DNA of 30,453 nt from Conidiobolus coronatus NRRL 28638 (lineage: Eukaryota; Entomophthoromycota; Entomophthoromycetes; Entomophthorales; Conidiobolaceae). Both the position numbers and the translations under genes were made by a program. The notes under the pieces are model-generated. The model ran no database searches, was not told the origin of the DNA, and was given only the letters and a program-made list of their open reading frames with translations. The stretch is taken from contig KQ964425.1 in NCBI GenBank assembly GCA_001566745.1, forward strand, positions 125,006-155,458, given 5' to 3'. Shown here one piece after another: positions 20,222-30,453 of the stretch. Positions within the stretch are counted from its first letter, which is position 1. Each line of letters opens with the position of its first letter.

Positions 20222-21032
20222 TAAATTTTTAAACATTGTAATAAAGCTATAATAAAATCAAGTCTTTCTTGTCGGAATTATTCTGTTAACTTTTTGAGGT
20301 TAACATAAATTAATGTATATCTGCCTCAATTTTTAAAATAATATGCAAATTACATAAATATAAAACATCAAGCTTGCATAAGTGATATATTTTCGTATTG
20401 TTTGAATTAAACTAGGCTGTTAAAACTATATGTTATTGAAATAAGACCAATTTCATTTATTATATATAAGATTAAATATTAGTATATATCTTAACTGCAA
20501 GTACAAGTTTTTATAACACCTAAAACCAACATCAATAATCCAACAGAATATTTATATTAAAGTATTACAGCTTTTCTATTTTCGATGATATCATTAAATT
20601 AGCCATTTAAATTGATAGTAAACATACAATTTTAATGTAGTTTTTTATCTTGGTATTTATATATAACATTATATTTAAGCTGATTTAGCTAATATATTCT
20701 AATAAAACTAGCACTTACAGGGCTAACAGGATATACTTTTATAAACTTAGTATCAAATTAATAGCAACTAATAGAAAAATCCAAAAGCTTGGATATTTAG
20801 CATTAAATTGGCTTTATTATAGTTATAAATCTAGGCAATTAAATAATTAAAAATTATTTTAATTTCCTCTCTAACTTAATTAGTCTAGCAATAAAAGCCA
20901 CTTTTAATTAATTATCACTGTTACACTTTGAAATATAAACTTATATAAACTTCACCAGTTTAGTACATTTTAATACACCAAAATCGATAACTACCATACA
21001 ATTTAGTTTAATAAATTTAATAATTGAACTTA
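20222..21032. other. Intergenic region, no feature recognised
   Basis: AT-rich spacer after the 7TM gene. Nothing supported. Confidence 0.4.
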
Positions 21033-21203
21033 TTAAAGAACATCTTCCCAGAGTTTACTCCAGACAAAGGGATCAGAGTCAAACAAGTTCTTTACTTTAA
21101 ACATTAATATCAAAACGATTAAACAAATATTCTTATTATCTTATACCAATATATCCCGTAAAACAAGCCATATGGAGGCTAAAAACTCATCAAAAGTAGC
21201 CAT
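21033..21203 (-). pseudogene. Possible gene relic (57 codons, one internal stop)
   Basis: The minus strand reads MATFDEFLASIWLVLRDILV, one stop, then ~36 further codons ending DSDPFVWSKLWEDVL before TAA. Local GC content is higher than around it, up to ~21470. Upstream on the same strand, in other frames, are further fragments (DIQGIDCIS). I recognise no family with confidence; a QG-I-D word recalls TBC-domain proteins but is too little to use. Confidence 0.25.
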
Positions 21204-22099
21204 CTAAGACAGGAGCAAGCATATTAAAGACTAATTCCACAGCGTGTTATCATTAAAACCCAACATGGATTAGCCTTCAATATTTTCGCCTCTTTTCCAA
21301 ATTTATAAGTTAGAAAACTCTAATTTACAAATATGTATCTTCAAATTGTTGCCAAATCAAACAAAAACTAACAAGTCCACCATGATCTTTTTGTATCTCT
21401 ATGAAATACAATCTATACCTTGAATATCAAGAACATAAATGCTTTACGACTTTAATTCGGATTACAGATTAATTATTAAAATTTATCATTTTATAACATA
21501 TTCTTCTTTTTTCAATTATTCTTTAACAAAGTTAAATATAAAGCTTTATTTATAAAATATATAAATGAATCTATGAAAATTAATTCATATAATATACATA
21601 TATAATACTTAAAAAATTAAATAAAAAAATTGATATAAATAATATATAGTGAAATTTTTGAAATTTTTTTATTCATATACATGCTTTACTAAGCTTAATT
21701 TTAGACTATATATACTGCATTAATAACCTGTCTTTATTTGCGTAATATTTATAACTTAATAAAATATAAATATTTGCTGAAAATGATTTGAAGTTTATAG
21801 TATTTTTAAGTGATTAAAATTAATTTTATCGACTTGTTTAATATTATATTAATAAAAACTTTATATGATTTGGTAACTTCAATTGAAGCTATAATTATGC
21901 AGATAAAATCAATTCATAACTCCTGATAGCATGGGAAAAGGTAAATCTATAATATATAATATCTTATTATCATTTTCAGCTTGGAATAAATGTTTCTATG
22001 ATTTTTCATTATGGATTTTCTTATTGGATTCGCAATAATATTACAACAGATGATATCAGATCAAGGATATAAATAGCTGATTTATAATAATGAGATTTC
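21204..22099. other. Intergenic region with weak coding-like fragments
   Basis: AT-rich. On the plus strand 21980-22072 reads SMIFHYGFSYWIRNN in an open stretch after a TTTTCAG word, with a GTAAAT word ~40 bp before it. It might be another relic exon; unassigned. Confidence 0.3.
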
Positions 22100-22119
22100 T
22101 CTATTTGTATATATGGAGA

Positions 22120-22470
22120 AAATTGAAAAAAAAGTTAATTTAGAGATCTATTAAACCAACCAATTCAACAAAGAAGTAAAATAAAGCTGCGATTATTCAA
22201 TAAATAGAATAACACAAATTTTAAAGAAACTGTATTTAAGTAAATGTTAAATATAGCTTGCTTAGCTCTTAGGGAGTGTGATAGATTAAAGATCTCAAAG
22301 CTAAATCAACACTACGCTTATATCTCGTAATTAAATAAAACTAAATTTAGCGAGTTAGCGTGATGAAGTTTGACAAAACCGTAGCTTAAATCAATATAAA
22401 TTGCTCTGGTAGTTAAAAAGTATATCCATTCTCGAATATTCATATGTAGCATACATATGCATACATCCAT
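22120..22470 (-). pseudogene. Decayed gene downstream of hydrolase copy B
   Basis: Homologous to 29075-29364 in the other arm. From M at 22470 it reads MDVCICMLHMNIREW, then GFVKLHHANSLNLV; a one-base length difference from the other arm shifts the frame near 22320, after which SLIYHTP, a stop and ELSKLYLT can be matched. Several stops follow. The source family is not recognised; a hydrophobic, probably membrane-spanning protein is likely from the better copy. Confidence 0.4.
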
Positions 22471-23021
22471 TTTCTCATTTTTTATACTATTTATACCCAA
22501 TAAATTTATTAATTATCGCTAATTGAGTTCATTATTTCTACCAAACACTATTAATAATGGGTTAATTAATGTGGGGTTAACTCATTAAAAGCGGAGAACT
22601 AGCAAAAAATCCAATCTGTAAGACATAGAGTCTCGGGTATAGTATAAAATTAGATTTTAACGAGAAAATTATTTTTTAAAAATATAGCAGGTTATTAACT
22701 AACTGCAAATAAAAATACCTTCAAGTTTGTTATCTATACTATAATAAATGAAAATTTTAACAGTTAAAGTAGTAAATTAAAATGGTATAAAAATAACTGT
22801 GCAAGTCAAATTTTTATATCTTTTATCACACGCCTTTAATAAAGTTAACTTGATAATTTTTTAAATTTTACTCATGGTTAAACAAATTTCGCATACCTCA
22901 ACTTTATTATATAACCAAAAAATATAGCACATATAATTAAAATTTTAGTTAAGCCCTGAATATATTAAAATCTTTGACTTTATTCTTATATGCTTATTAT
23001 TTTATTTTTTATATTAATTAA

Positions 23022-24608
23022 TTAATAATTTAAATTGTTTAGCAAATTGTCCATTAAACTAAAGTTCCAAATACAACCACCGTGAGGAGCGGACTCTATA
23101 GTGTAGTAGTTGAAGTTATCATGATTAAAATACGTGTTAAAGAAGTTCGTTGTTGTTTTATGATCCACTATTAAATCATCCTCACTTAAGTATACTTTGA
23201 CTTGACCTTTAATGTTTTTTAGATAATCTGGAAAGAATACCATTTCCTCCCTATTAGTTCTATTAGTACATTATAATTTTATGTGTGATTGATTAAACTT
23301 ACCACCAGAAGTTCCTTAAGAAAAATCTTACAACAGAGAATTCATAAGCTACCAAATATCTTAAAATATATTGGAAACTGATTGAAGTTAGTGGACCGCT
23401 GTAAACTTGGTAGACTAGGAATGGGTCCAATAAGTTAAAGCAAACAGGATCTATAAAAGTTAAGTTTTTGACTAGATGAGGCCTTTGACTTGCTACAGTT
23501 GACATAACAAAAGATCCAAATGAGTGGCAAATCCAATCTGCTTGTGTAAACTTGTGCTTTTGGAAAATACTATCAAAGAAAGCTAGGTGGAGTGCTCTAC
23601 TAACAGGCTTTTCGACTAAACCCATACTTAAGTAATCTAGCTGAAGTACTACAATAGTTCTGTCGGGGTGTAGCTTAGTTAATTTGTGGATAAAGAGCGT
23701 ATACATGACAGGTCCTATACCATAATATTAGTGATTGATCAGATAGATTAGATCAGATATAACTTACCAATTCCTACACCATGACAGAATATTATTGGGG
23801 GTTCCTTAGATTTATTATTTTGTCTAATCCAATAACTTATATTATTCACACCGCTAACAGAACTATGAATGAAGCCCATAAACCTTAATATAAACCCTCC
23901 CAAAGACTTTACTAAATGAACTATTATATAAGCGGAGAGCGGAATATATTGAAAGGGGACAGGTAGCTGATTAAACATTCTAATAGTTTTTTGGTTTTTG
24001 CTGGGAGCAACTTCTAAATACTTTTCTAAGCCTGCTTCCACTATATATTCTTCAGCTTCCTCTATTTCTTCCTTCTCTAGCTCTATAGCAGATTTACCAA
24101 ATACAGCCCATCCAATCCAATCCAATACATGATTCCTATTTAGATCAGGGGTATTCATCCTTTCTGTGTCCATCGCGAGCCAACCCTTGAAGTTATATTC
24201 ACTATCGAGCATACTCCTCGCCGACATAGTTATTAACTCTGATCTTCGCTTTCTACTCAAATAGGGCCTTTTAGTGGGTCCTATGTCATTTAGAACTTTG
24301 TTAGAGTTTAAGCAGTATGCAAAGAATAAGACTTCTGATAAGCAAAGAAGCAAAACAGCCAAGTAAATGGAGTGATAGCGCTCAGAATAATTATATTCCA
24401 AAAAGAAGAATCTTAAGAGACTAAAACTTATCAATCCAAAGAAGAAAGGCAAATAGTTTAGTATAAAGGGAATACACTGAACTATCTGGAGGACCGCTGA
24501 ACTTAAAACTTTTTGAAGCGTTGTTGAGGGAACTTTAAACTCACCCGAACTACAGATCAAATCCATTATAAAATGAAGTAATTTTAAACTAATCACTTGT
24601 ACCGGCAT
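23022..24608 (-). CDS. Membrane-anchored alpha/beta hydrolase, copy B (three exons)
   Basis: Exons on the minus strand are 24608-23768, 23714-23303 and 23250-23022, giving 493 aa. Introns are 53 and 52 bp with GTAAGTT donors and TAG acceptors. Exon 1 (841 bp), exon 2 (412 bp) and both phases equal those of copies A and C. Two membrane segments in the first 100 residues precede the conserved block NRNHVLDWIGWAVFGKS. Catalytic motifs are FCHGVGIG (oxyanion), C-H-S345-F-G (nucleophile), SEDDLIVD (D443) and APHGG (H474). It is transcribed divergently from copy C, about 2.3 kb away between start codons. A membrane-bound lipase/esterase is the best guess. Exon 2 differs from copy C at only ~7% of bases and six residues, while exon 1 differs far more. 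Confidence 0.87.
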
Positions 24609-24708
24609 TTTACTTTATTATATAAGTTATATTATTTATTTTTATGCCAGTATTGGATTAGTTTTAAATTTATTAAATTATTATTAATTGAATAAAAAAT
24701 TGAAGGCA

Positions 24709-24757
24709 ATCATGGAGGAGTTAAATTTATATAAGAGATGAAGGGTTTTCCCACGAG
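24709..24757 (-). promoter_or_regulatory. Conserved promoter block of hydrolase copy B
   Basis: On the minus strand CTCGTGGGAAAACCC, a variable stretch, TATATAAATTTAA and CTCCTCCATGATT match the block before copy C. The TATATAAA (24733-24726) is ~118 bp upstream of the ATG. Confidence 0.65.
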
Positions 24758-24770
24758 TTTGTTAGAGTAA

Positions 24771-26665
24771 TCGTTTACCCGATTAATTGCAAATTATTAA
24801 ATCATCAACTACTAATCCCAATTAGGTAACTATATAATTTTTATTAGCTACCAATATAAAAATAGTTAGAAGCTATAATATTTTAACAGTCAACATACTA
24901 TTAGCTCAATATTTTATATTAATTTTTAATATAATTATATTGAATTTTATTATTATTATTATGCTTCAAAATTTTTTCAGCAATGCATTTAATAAAACAT
25001 TTTCACTTGGCAGAAATAAAATTTAATTGTCGGGTATCAAAGCTATTTATTTAAATCAAATGTCGACGCTAATATATAACATAATAAGTTACGTATTTAT
25101 ATAAGGTGCTTTTTAATTTATTCTAATATTAATAATAATATTTAGTGTTATTCGCAAAATCTAAAACTAGATTAAGGTATAACATTACACCCTTAACTCT
25201 TTTATTAAATTCCAAAATCCCTTACAAATTTCCCTTTTAAATCGTCAAATAAATAAACTTTTTGTATTTGATTAGTAATTCGTATCAGCATAATTTTTTG
25301 TAAATTTATGTTGATCAAGCCGCTCCCGATTTTAATAATACTCTGCTAATCTTCAATTTAAAGTATAAAATTTTATTTTATTGAAAGATGTGAGAGTGGG
25401 AGGAAAAGTGAAGGTTTTTACAGATTGTCTTATTATCACGTGGTAGTTAGATAAAATAAATTCCTAGCTTTAGCAATTTTGATTTTTATTATCTTATTAC
25501 TTGTATTAGTTAGAGCGAGGAAAATGACCCCATATACTTTGGCGATCTTTCAAATTCTATTTGATAATACAAGTTTATATCGTCTGCTAACTGCGGAGAG
25601 CTTTGCGTAATAAACTAGTCTTTGCAAAATTATTTGATTTTTGTAGCTTCTATTTTATATTGTACTAATTAACATTTGTGCTCTTTTGTAGTATCATTCC
25701 ATTATTATATTCAATATTAAAACATATATAAGTTAATTAATCATTGGTTGAATTTTAGATAGTTATTAAACCTATATATTCATTCTAAGTAATACTTCAC
25801 ACAAACTTTGTGCAAGTTTAAATATTTATAATGTAACGTGATTCTGGTTAACAAAATAGTGTATATTATATCAAGTTAAATATATAATAATTTAATTATT
25901 GTATAGAAAATTTCAATATTTTACCTAAGTATAGAGTAAACTTGGCAAAAAAGATAAATTTTTATGTTTAGCTATTACCAGATTTTAGCATAGGGCTGAA
26001 GCAGATAATAATATGTATAATAGTGCGGTAGTACAATTGTAAGCTAAATCTATGAAGTTTTGCTTTAGTTTATTACTATTATACAAACACACGACTAGGA
26101 ATAAAAATAGCAAAGTTACTGATGAATTTATCAATTCATATTTATTCAAAATCGGAAATTGGCTATTCACAAACTCTCATATTACTAATTACCTTAGTCA
26201 TTACATCTGAGCATTAAAGCTATTAGCGAAATGTGCTACTCTCTATCATATATTAATACAAACCCTATGACCAATTATATAACTACTATAGCTCTCTCAT
26301 AAATATAAGAATATTATGAAAGCCGCTCTATGTACTATAAATATTTAGGCTATATTTATCAACTATCCAATATAAATTTGTATAAATCAGCCAAATATTC
26401 TTCATTTTAAGTTTATCATTACTAATACAATATACCAAAGTTCATGCTATTAATATGAAGTTGACGCATACATCAAAATATATGTGGAAATTGCTTGTAT
26501 AATGATGATCTCTACTTTTACTACATAGTAATAGGAATAGAGATAAGAGATATTGGCGCTCGGCTAACAAATTATAAGCCTCGGAGTTGCCAATTAAATT
26601 TTAATACTTAACTTCCAGCTTATAAAATAAAAATAAAAATACCTTATCAGGAAATTCACTATGGG
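24771..26665. other. Spacer between the arms of the second inverted duplication
   Basis: About 2 kb of AT-rich, non-repeated sequence between divergent hydrolase genes B and C. A 61-codon minus-strand frame at 25985-26170 shows no domain and is likely chance. Confidence 0.4.
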
Positions 26666-26724
26666 CCAAATTAAATTGCGGTTTCCAGACTGTTCGAAAG
26701 CGCTGAAAATGTAATTTAATTTGG
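26666..26724. other. Inverted repeat able to form a 12-bp hairpin
   Basis: CCAAATTAAATT (26666-26677) is complementary to AATTTAATTTGG (26713-26724) across a 35-nt loop that is unusually GC-rich for the region. TATG outside the stem also pairs with CATA after a two-base bulge. It lies ~200 bp upstream of the copy C ATG. Function unknown. Confidence 0.6.
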
Positions 26725-26782
26725 CATAGAATGATTTATAAAAATTCGCTAATTAATAGGGGAAATGATTACACTGGCATAT

Positions 26783-26830
26783 CTCGTGAGAAAACCTTAA
26801 ATCATATATAAATTTAACCCCTCCATGATT
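26783..26830 (+). promoter_or_regulatory. Conserved promoter block of hydrolase copy C
   Basis: CTCGTGAGAAAACC, then TATATAAATTTAACC and CCTCCATGATT, aligned with the block before copy B; TATATAAA is at 26805-26812, ~113-120 bp upstream of the ATG at 26925. Copy A keeps only the TATAAATTTAACC part and a pyrimidine run. Confidence 0.65.
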
Positions 26831-26924
26831 ATTCTGATTTATTTTTATTCTATTATTTGTAAATTACAAATTTCTTTGACTAGGTCATATTAGCATACAA
26901 TATAAGTGTACATAAGTAAGCAAG

Positions 26925-28512
26925 ATGCCCGTTAAAGCGATTGGTCTAAAATTACTTCATTTTATAATGGATTTGGTTTTTAATACGGGCGAGTTTAAAG
27001 CTCCTTCAACAATACTGCAAAAGATTCTAAGTTCAGCAGTACTTACACTCGTTCAAAGTATCCCCTTTATCTTAAATTATTTGCCTTTCTTCTTTGGTTT
27101 AATAAGCTTTAGTCTCTTAAGATTCTTCTTTTTAGAGTATCATTACTCAGAGCGTTATCATTCCATTTACTTGGGTGTTCTACTTCTTTGCTTATCAGAA
27201 GTCTTATTCTTTGCATATTGTTTAAACTCTAACAAGGCTCTAAATGAATCAAGCCCTCCTAAGAGACCTTATCTGAACAAAAAGCAAAGATCAGAGATAA
27301 TAGGGATGTCAGCAAGGAGTATGCTCGATAGTGAATACAATTTCAAGGGCTGGCTGTCAATGGACACAGAAAGGAAGACCACTTCAGAATTTAATAGAAA
27401 TCATTTCTTAGACTGGATAGGATGGATGGTGTTTGGAAAATCTACTATTGAAATGGAAAAAGATGAGTTAACAGAAGCTGAGGGCTATTTAGTAGAAACA
27501 GGCTTAGAAAAGTATTTAGAAGTTGCTCCAGAAAAAAATCAAAAAACTATTAGAATGTTTAATCAGCTAACTGTTCCATTTCAATATATTCCATTCTTCG
27601 CTTATATAATAGTCTATTTCATACAATTTTTGGGAGGGCTTATACTAAAATTTATGGGCTTCACTCAGGATTCTGTTAATGGTGTGGAAAATATAAGCTA
27701 TTGGATTAGACAAAATAATAAATCTAAGGAACCCCCAATAATATTCTGTCACGGTGTTGGTATTGGTAAGCTTAATATCTAATCTAATCTATCTAATCAG
27801 TCACTAATATTTACCTATAGGGCCTGTTATGTATATACTCTTTATCCACAAATTAGCTAAGCTACATCCTGATAGAACTATTGTAGTACTCCAGCTAGAT
27901 TATTTGAGTATGAATTTGGTCGAAAAGCCTGTTAGTAGAGCACTTCACCTAGCTTTTTTCGATAGTATTTTCAAAAAGCACAAGTTTACACAAGCAGATT
28001 GGATTTGCCACTCATTTGGATCTTTTGTTATGTCAACTGTAGCAAGTCAAAGGCCTCATCTAGTCAAAAATTTAACCTTTATAGATCCTGTTTGCTTCAA
28101 CTTATTGGACCCATTCCTAGTTTACCAAGTCTACAACGGTCCACTAACCTCAATCAGTTTCCAATATATTTTAAGATACTTGGTAGCTTATGAATTCTCT
28201 GTTGCTAGATTTTTCTTAAGAAATTTCTGGTGGTAAGTTTAAATAATCACGCATATATAATAATGACTAACTAATATAATTAATAGGGAAGAAATGATAT
28301 TCTTTCCAGACTACTTAAAAAATATTAAAGGCCAAGTTAAAGTATACCTTAGTGAGGATGATTTAATCGTAGACTGTAAAAATACTACGCACTTCTTTGA
28401 CACTTATTTTAACTACGATAATTTCAATCACAGCATCTTAGAAGGTGCTCCTCACGGTGGTTGTATTTGGAACTTTAGTATGATGGAAAATTTGATAAAA
28501 AATTTAAATTAA
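26925..28512 (+). CDS. Membrane-anchored alpha/beta hydrolase, copy C (three exons)
   Basis: Exons 26925-27765, 27821-28232 and 28287-28512 give 492 aa. Introns are 55 and 54 bp (GTAAGC and GTAAGT donors, TAG acceptors, CTAAT and CTAAC branch-like words). Start MPVKAIGLKLLHFIMDL aligns with copy B. Membrane segments lie at ~38-65 and ~81-100; then NRNHFLDWIGWMVFGKS, the oxyanion motif FCHGVGIG split by intron 1, the nucleophile elbow C-H-S345-F-G, the acid in SEDDLIVD (D443) and APHGG (H474). All triad residues are present and the frame is intact, so the protein is probably active; the substrate is unknown. It is the closest relative of copy B, its inverted duplicate. Confidence 0.87.
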
Positions 28513-29074
28513 TAATTAATTACCAAAATAAAATAAATAAAGTTGTAGAATAGTGTAAAAGTTCTAGGAGTTTAATTAATCCAGGGCTCAGCTCTGATTT
28601 TAATCATTTATGTTTTAATATTCACTTATAATGAGAAAAATTTGGGGCATGTGGAATATGTTTAGCCGTGAGTAAATTTTAAATAAAAAATTGGTAGGTG
28701 GGTTTTATTCATGTGTGTGATAGATGATATGAAAATTTTACTAAGTTTTTCATACAAATTTAAACCACATAATTGTTAAATTCTCATTTATCTTAAATAT
28801 AAAAATAGCATATTTGCCAATATTTATATTACAGTGGGCTAACAATCCGGGTATATTTATAATTAATACTCCTATTAAAATCTAAATTTAAAACCTATGA
28901 CCTGTAACTTTTATGCGTTACACACTAATATTTTATCTAGTTCCCCGCTTTCAAAATGCTAATCCCGCATTAATTAAGCCATTATTAACAAAAGTTTTGG
29001 CAAATTAATAAATCCAATATAGCGATAATTAAAAACAGATTTATTAAGTTTAACTGTTACAGAGGTTTGCGTAA
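28513..29074. other. Downstream flank of copy C, conserved with the copy B flank
   Basis: No gene. From ~28930 it aligns with the reverse complement of ~22500-22620, showing that the duplication extended past the hydrolase stop codon. Confidence 0.5.
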
Positions 29075-29364
29075 ATGGATGTATACATATATACTCCGGA
29101 TATGAATATTCAAGAGTTGGACTTATTTTCTAACTATACTAGCTGTATATACTGGTTTGTAACTATGATTTTGTCAAGCTTTATCAAATTAAATCGCCAA
29201 ATTTAGCTTCTTTAAATATGAGATATAAGGCTAGTATAAGACCTAGTTTTTTTTGTATTTTAATCTATTACAATACTTTAACAGCTAGTGAGCTACATTT
29301 AACAGCTATCTATCACGTATTTTTTAACTTTGGATTATCTATTTGCCTAATACTCGTATTTTTT
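29075..29364 (+). pseudogene. Decayed membrane-protein-like gene downstream of hydrolase copy C
   Basis: A 43-codon frame from ATG 29075 (MDVYIYTPDMNIQELDLF, then a hydrophobic stretch) ends at 29206. An overlapping frame, 29143-29364, is open for 74 codons (YDFVKLYQIKSPNLASLNM, then two hydrophobic segments including FNFGLSICLILVFF). The second frame matches the other arm codon by codon around FVKL. This suggests a frameshifted relic of a gene with membrane-spanning helices. I cannot name the family; a 7TM protein would fit but is not shown. Confidence 0.35.
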
Positions 29365-29520
29365 TAATGTTTACTATATTAGTTGATTTGCAAGATCTAT
29401 AATTAATTTTTTAATTTGGATAACTTCCTGTGTTAGTAAGATATACTCTCATTAAAAACTTGGGTCGATTTTTAGCATTTTATATAGAAACCATTTAGTT
29501 ATATTCTCTTTCATTGCGCA

Positions 29521-30453
29521 AAGACTTAGAATCTAAGTTTTATTGTTAAAATGTTAGTTTATAAATATAAATAACAGCCCCTTTATATTATTGCATTAGT
29601 TGGCTTTTGTTTTCTCTAAGGTTATCTTTTATAACATGGGCTATTGTTTTAAATTTATTTTATCATATGAATGATTGTAATGATATATTGCTTCAAAGCA
29701 GATGAATATGATTTTTTACACTTTTTGCTTGCTCAATGTAATGTATCTTTAATTAAAGTTAAGTGAATTCTTAATATATACGGATGTTGACTTGGAGATA
29801 TATAAAGTTAGATAATGTATTAAAATCATAAGATAATAATCTTATGATAACTGAATTTTAGTACAAGTAAAGTTGATTTAAATAGCATAGTCATATAGAA
29901 TACTTATAAAGTAACACTTAAATATAATCAATCTTGATAAAATTAAAAAGTAGCTTAATAAATAGAGGCTTGAAATTTAGTTTTTAAGATTAAATGGGTT
30001 CAAATCATTTTTTGATCTGTTAATAAAGAAGGCTAATTCAGTAGTAGGGATTGGTAATCTTTGTCTTCATTCACTATTTAAAATTTACTTCTAAATAATA
30101 TTGCTCACTAAGAACTACTGTTAAAATAGGAGATGCCTGTGTAAATTACGACACAAGTCAAATTGGTCTTATAAATAGTTAATACTATATTAAGAGTAGT
30201 TATATTCAAATAAATGACAAGGTTATAATAAATTGTAAAATTATATTGCATAGTGCATATATACGTTTAATATAGTTGGAATAAGTTTTAGAGTTCATAC
30301 CTAACCTCACTTTTAATAGAACTTATATATAAATTTGTGTTAAAATACTATTCAATTATACACATAAGAAAACAAAGTGAAAAATATAATTAATTATATT
30401 TATTAAAAAATTAGCAGTAGAGTTATTAAAATTACAATAGAATTTGTTCAAAG
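29521..30453. other. Terminal intergenic region, no feature recognised
   Basis: AT-rich, no supported gene. A GGGTTCAAATC word near 29996 recalls a tRNA T-loop, but the stem does not pair. Confidence 0.4.

Larger units (their letters stand above)
22100..24770 (-). repeat. Left arm of the second inverted duplication (hydrolase copy B and flanks)
   Basis: The reverse complement aligns with ~26760-29520: promoter block, all three hydrolase exons, and a patchy but co-linear ~0.9 kb downstream of the stop. Downstream matches include TTAGCGATAATT, CTAGTTCTCCGCTTT against CTAGTTCCCCGCTTT, and GAGATATAAG. Limits are approximate because similarity fades. Confidence 0.7.
26760..29520 (+). repeat. Right arm of the second inverted duplication (hydrolase copy C and flanks)
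   Basis: Inverted copy of ~22100-24770. The match starts in the promoter and continues, with growing divergence, to ~29.4-29.5 kb, so the duplicated unit was at least ~2.6 kb and carried two genes. Confidence 0.7.

Noticed and set aside
21900-22072. SYWIR-containing stretch as a fourth hydrolase fragment
   Set aside because: It shares only the word SYWIRxNN with the hydrolases; residues before and after do not match, and no catalytic motif follows.
25985-26170. 61-codon minus-strand frame between hydrolase copies B and C
   Set aside because: Hydrophobic, with no counterpart in the duplicated arms and no motif; probably chance.
29990-30015. tRNA T-loop-like word GGGTTCAAATC
   Set aside because: The flanking bases do not form a five-base stem and no D-arm or anticodon arm is found upstream.

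Overview
The window looks like nuclear DNA of an AT-rich fungus, most likely an early-diverging (zoopede/zygomycete-grade) lineage such as Conidiobolus or another entomophthoralean. The reasons are long AT-rich spacers, intron-poor genes, very short introns (51-59 bp) with GTAAGT-type donors and TAG acceptors, an F-box/LRR-like gene, a rhodopsin-like 7TM receptor, a Ppn1-type endopolyphosphatase and a phenol-hydroxylase-type FAD monooxygenase. The organism is an inference; no rRNA or other marker is present to settle it.

Layout. 0.26-3.16 kb: two nearly identical genes for small secreted proteins (148 aa, possibly ML/NPC2-like), head to head in an inverted duplication. 4.28-5.67 kb: F-box/LRR-like gene. 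7.87-9.46 kb: three-exon membrane-anchored alpha/beta hydrolase (copy A). About 10.15-10.38 kb: an assembly gap whose two flanks are the same sequence. 11.67-13.52 kb: FAD monooxygenase. 15.42-16.78 kb: Ppn1-type endopolyphosphatase. 19.08-20.22 kb: 7TM receptor. 22.1-29.5 kb: a second, larger inverted duplication carrying hydrolase copies B and C head to head, each followed by the decayed remains of another, probably membrane-protein, gene.

How it fits together. There is no operon or obvious pathway. The theme is local gene-family growth: two independent head-to-head inverted duplications plus a dispersed third hydrolase copy. The three hydrolases have exon 1 of 841 bp and exon 2 of 412 bp in every copy, the same intron phases and a shared TATA-containing promoter block. 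The small secreted pair shows a mosaic of about 318 bp at roughly 98% identity embedded in much more diverged sequence, which suggests gene conversion between the arms. I see no CRISPR, no convincing tRNA or rRNA, and no intact transposable element.
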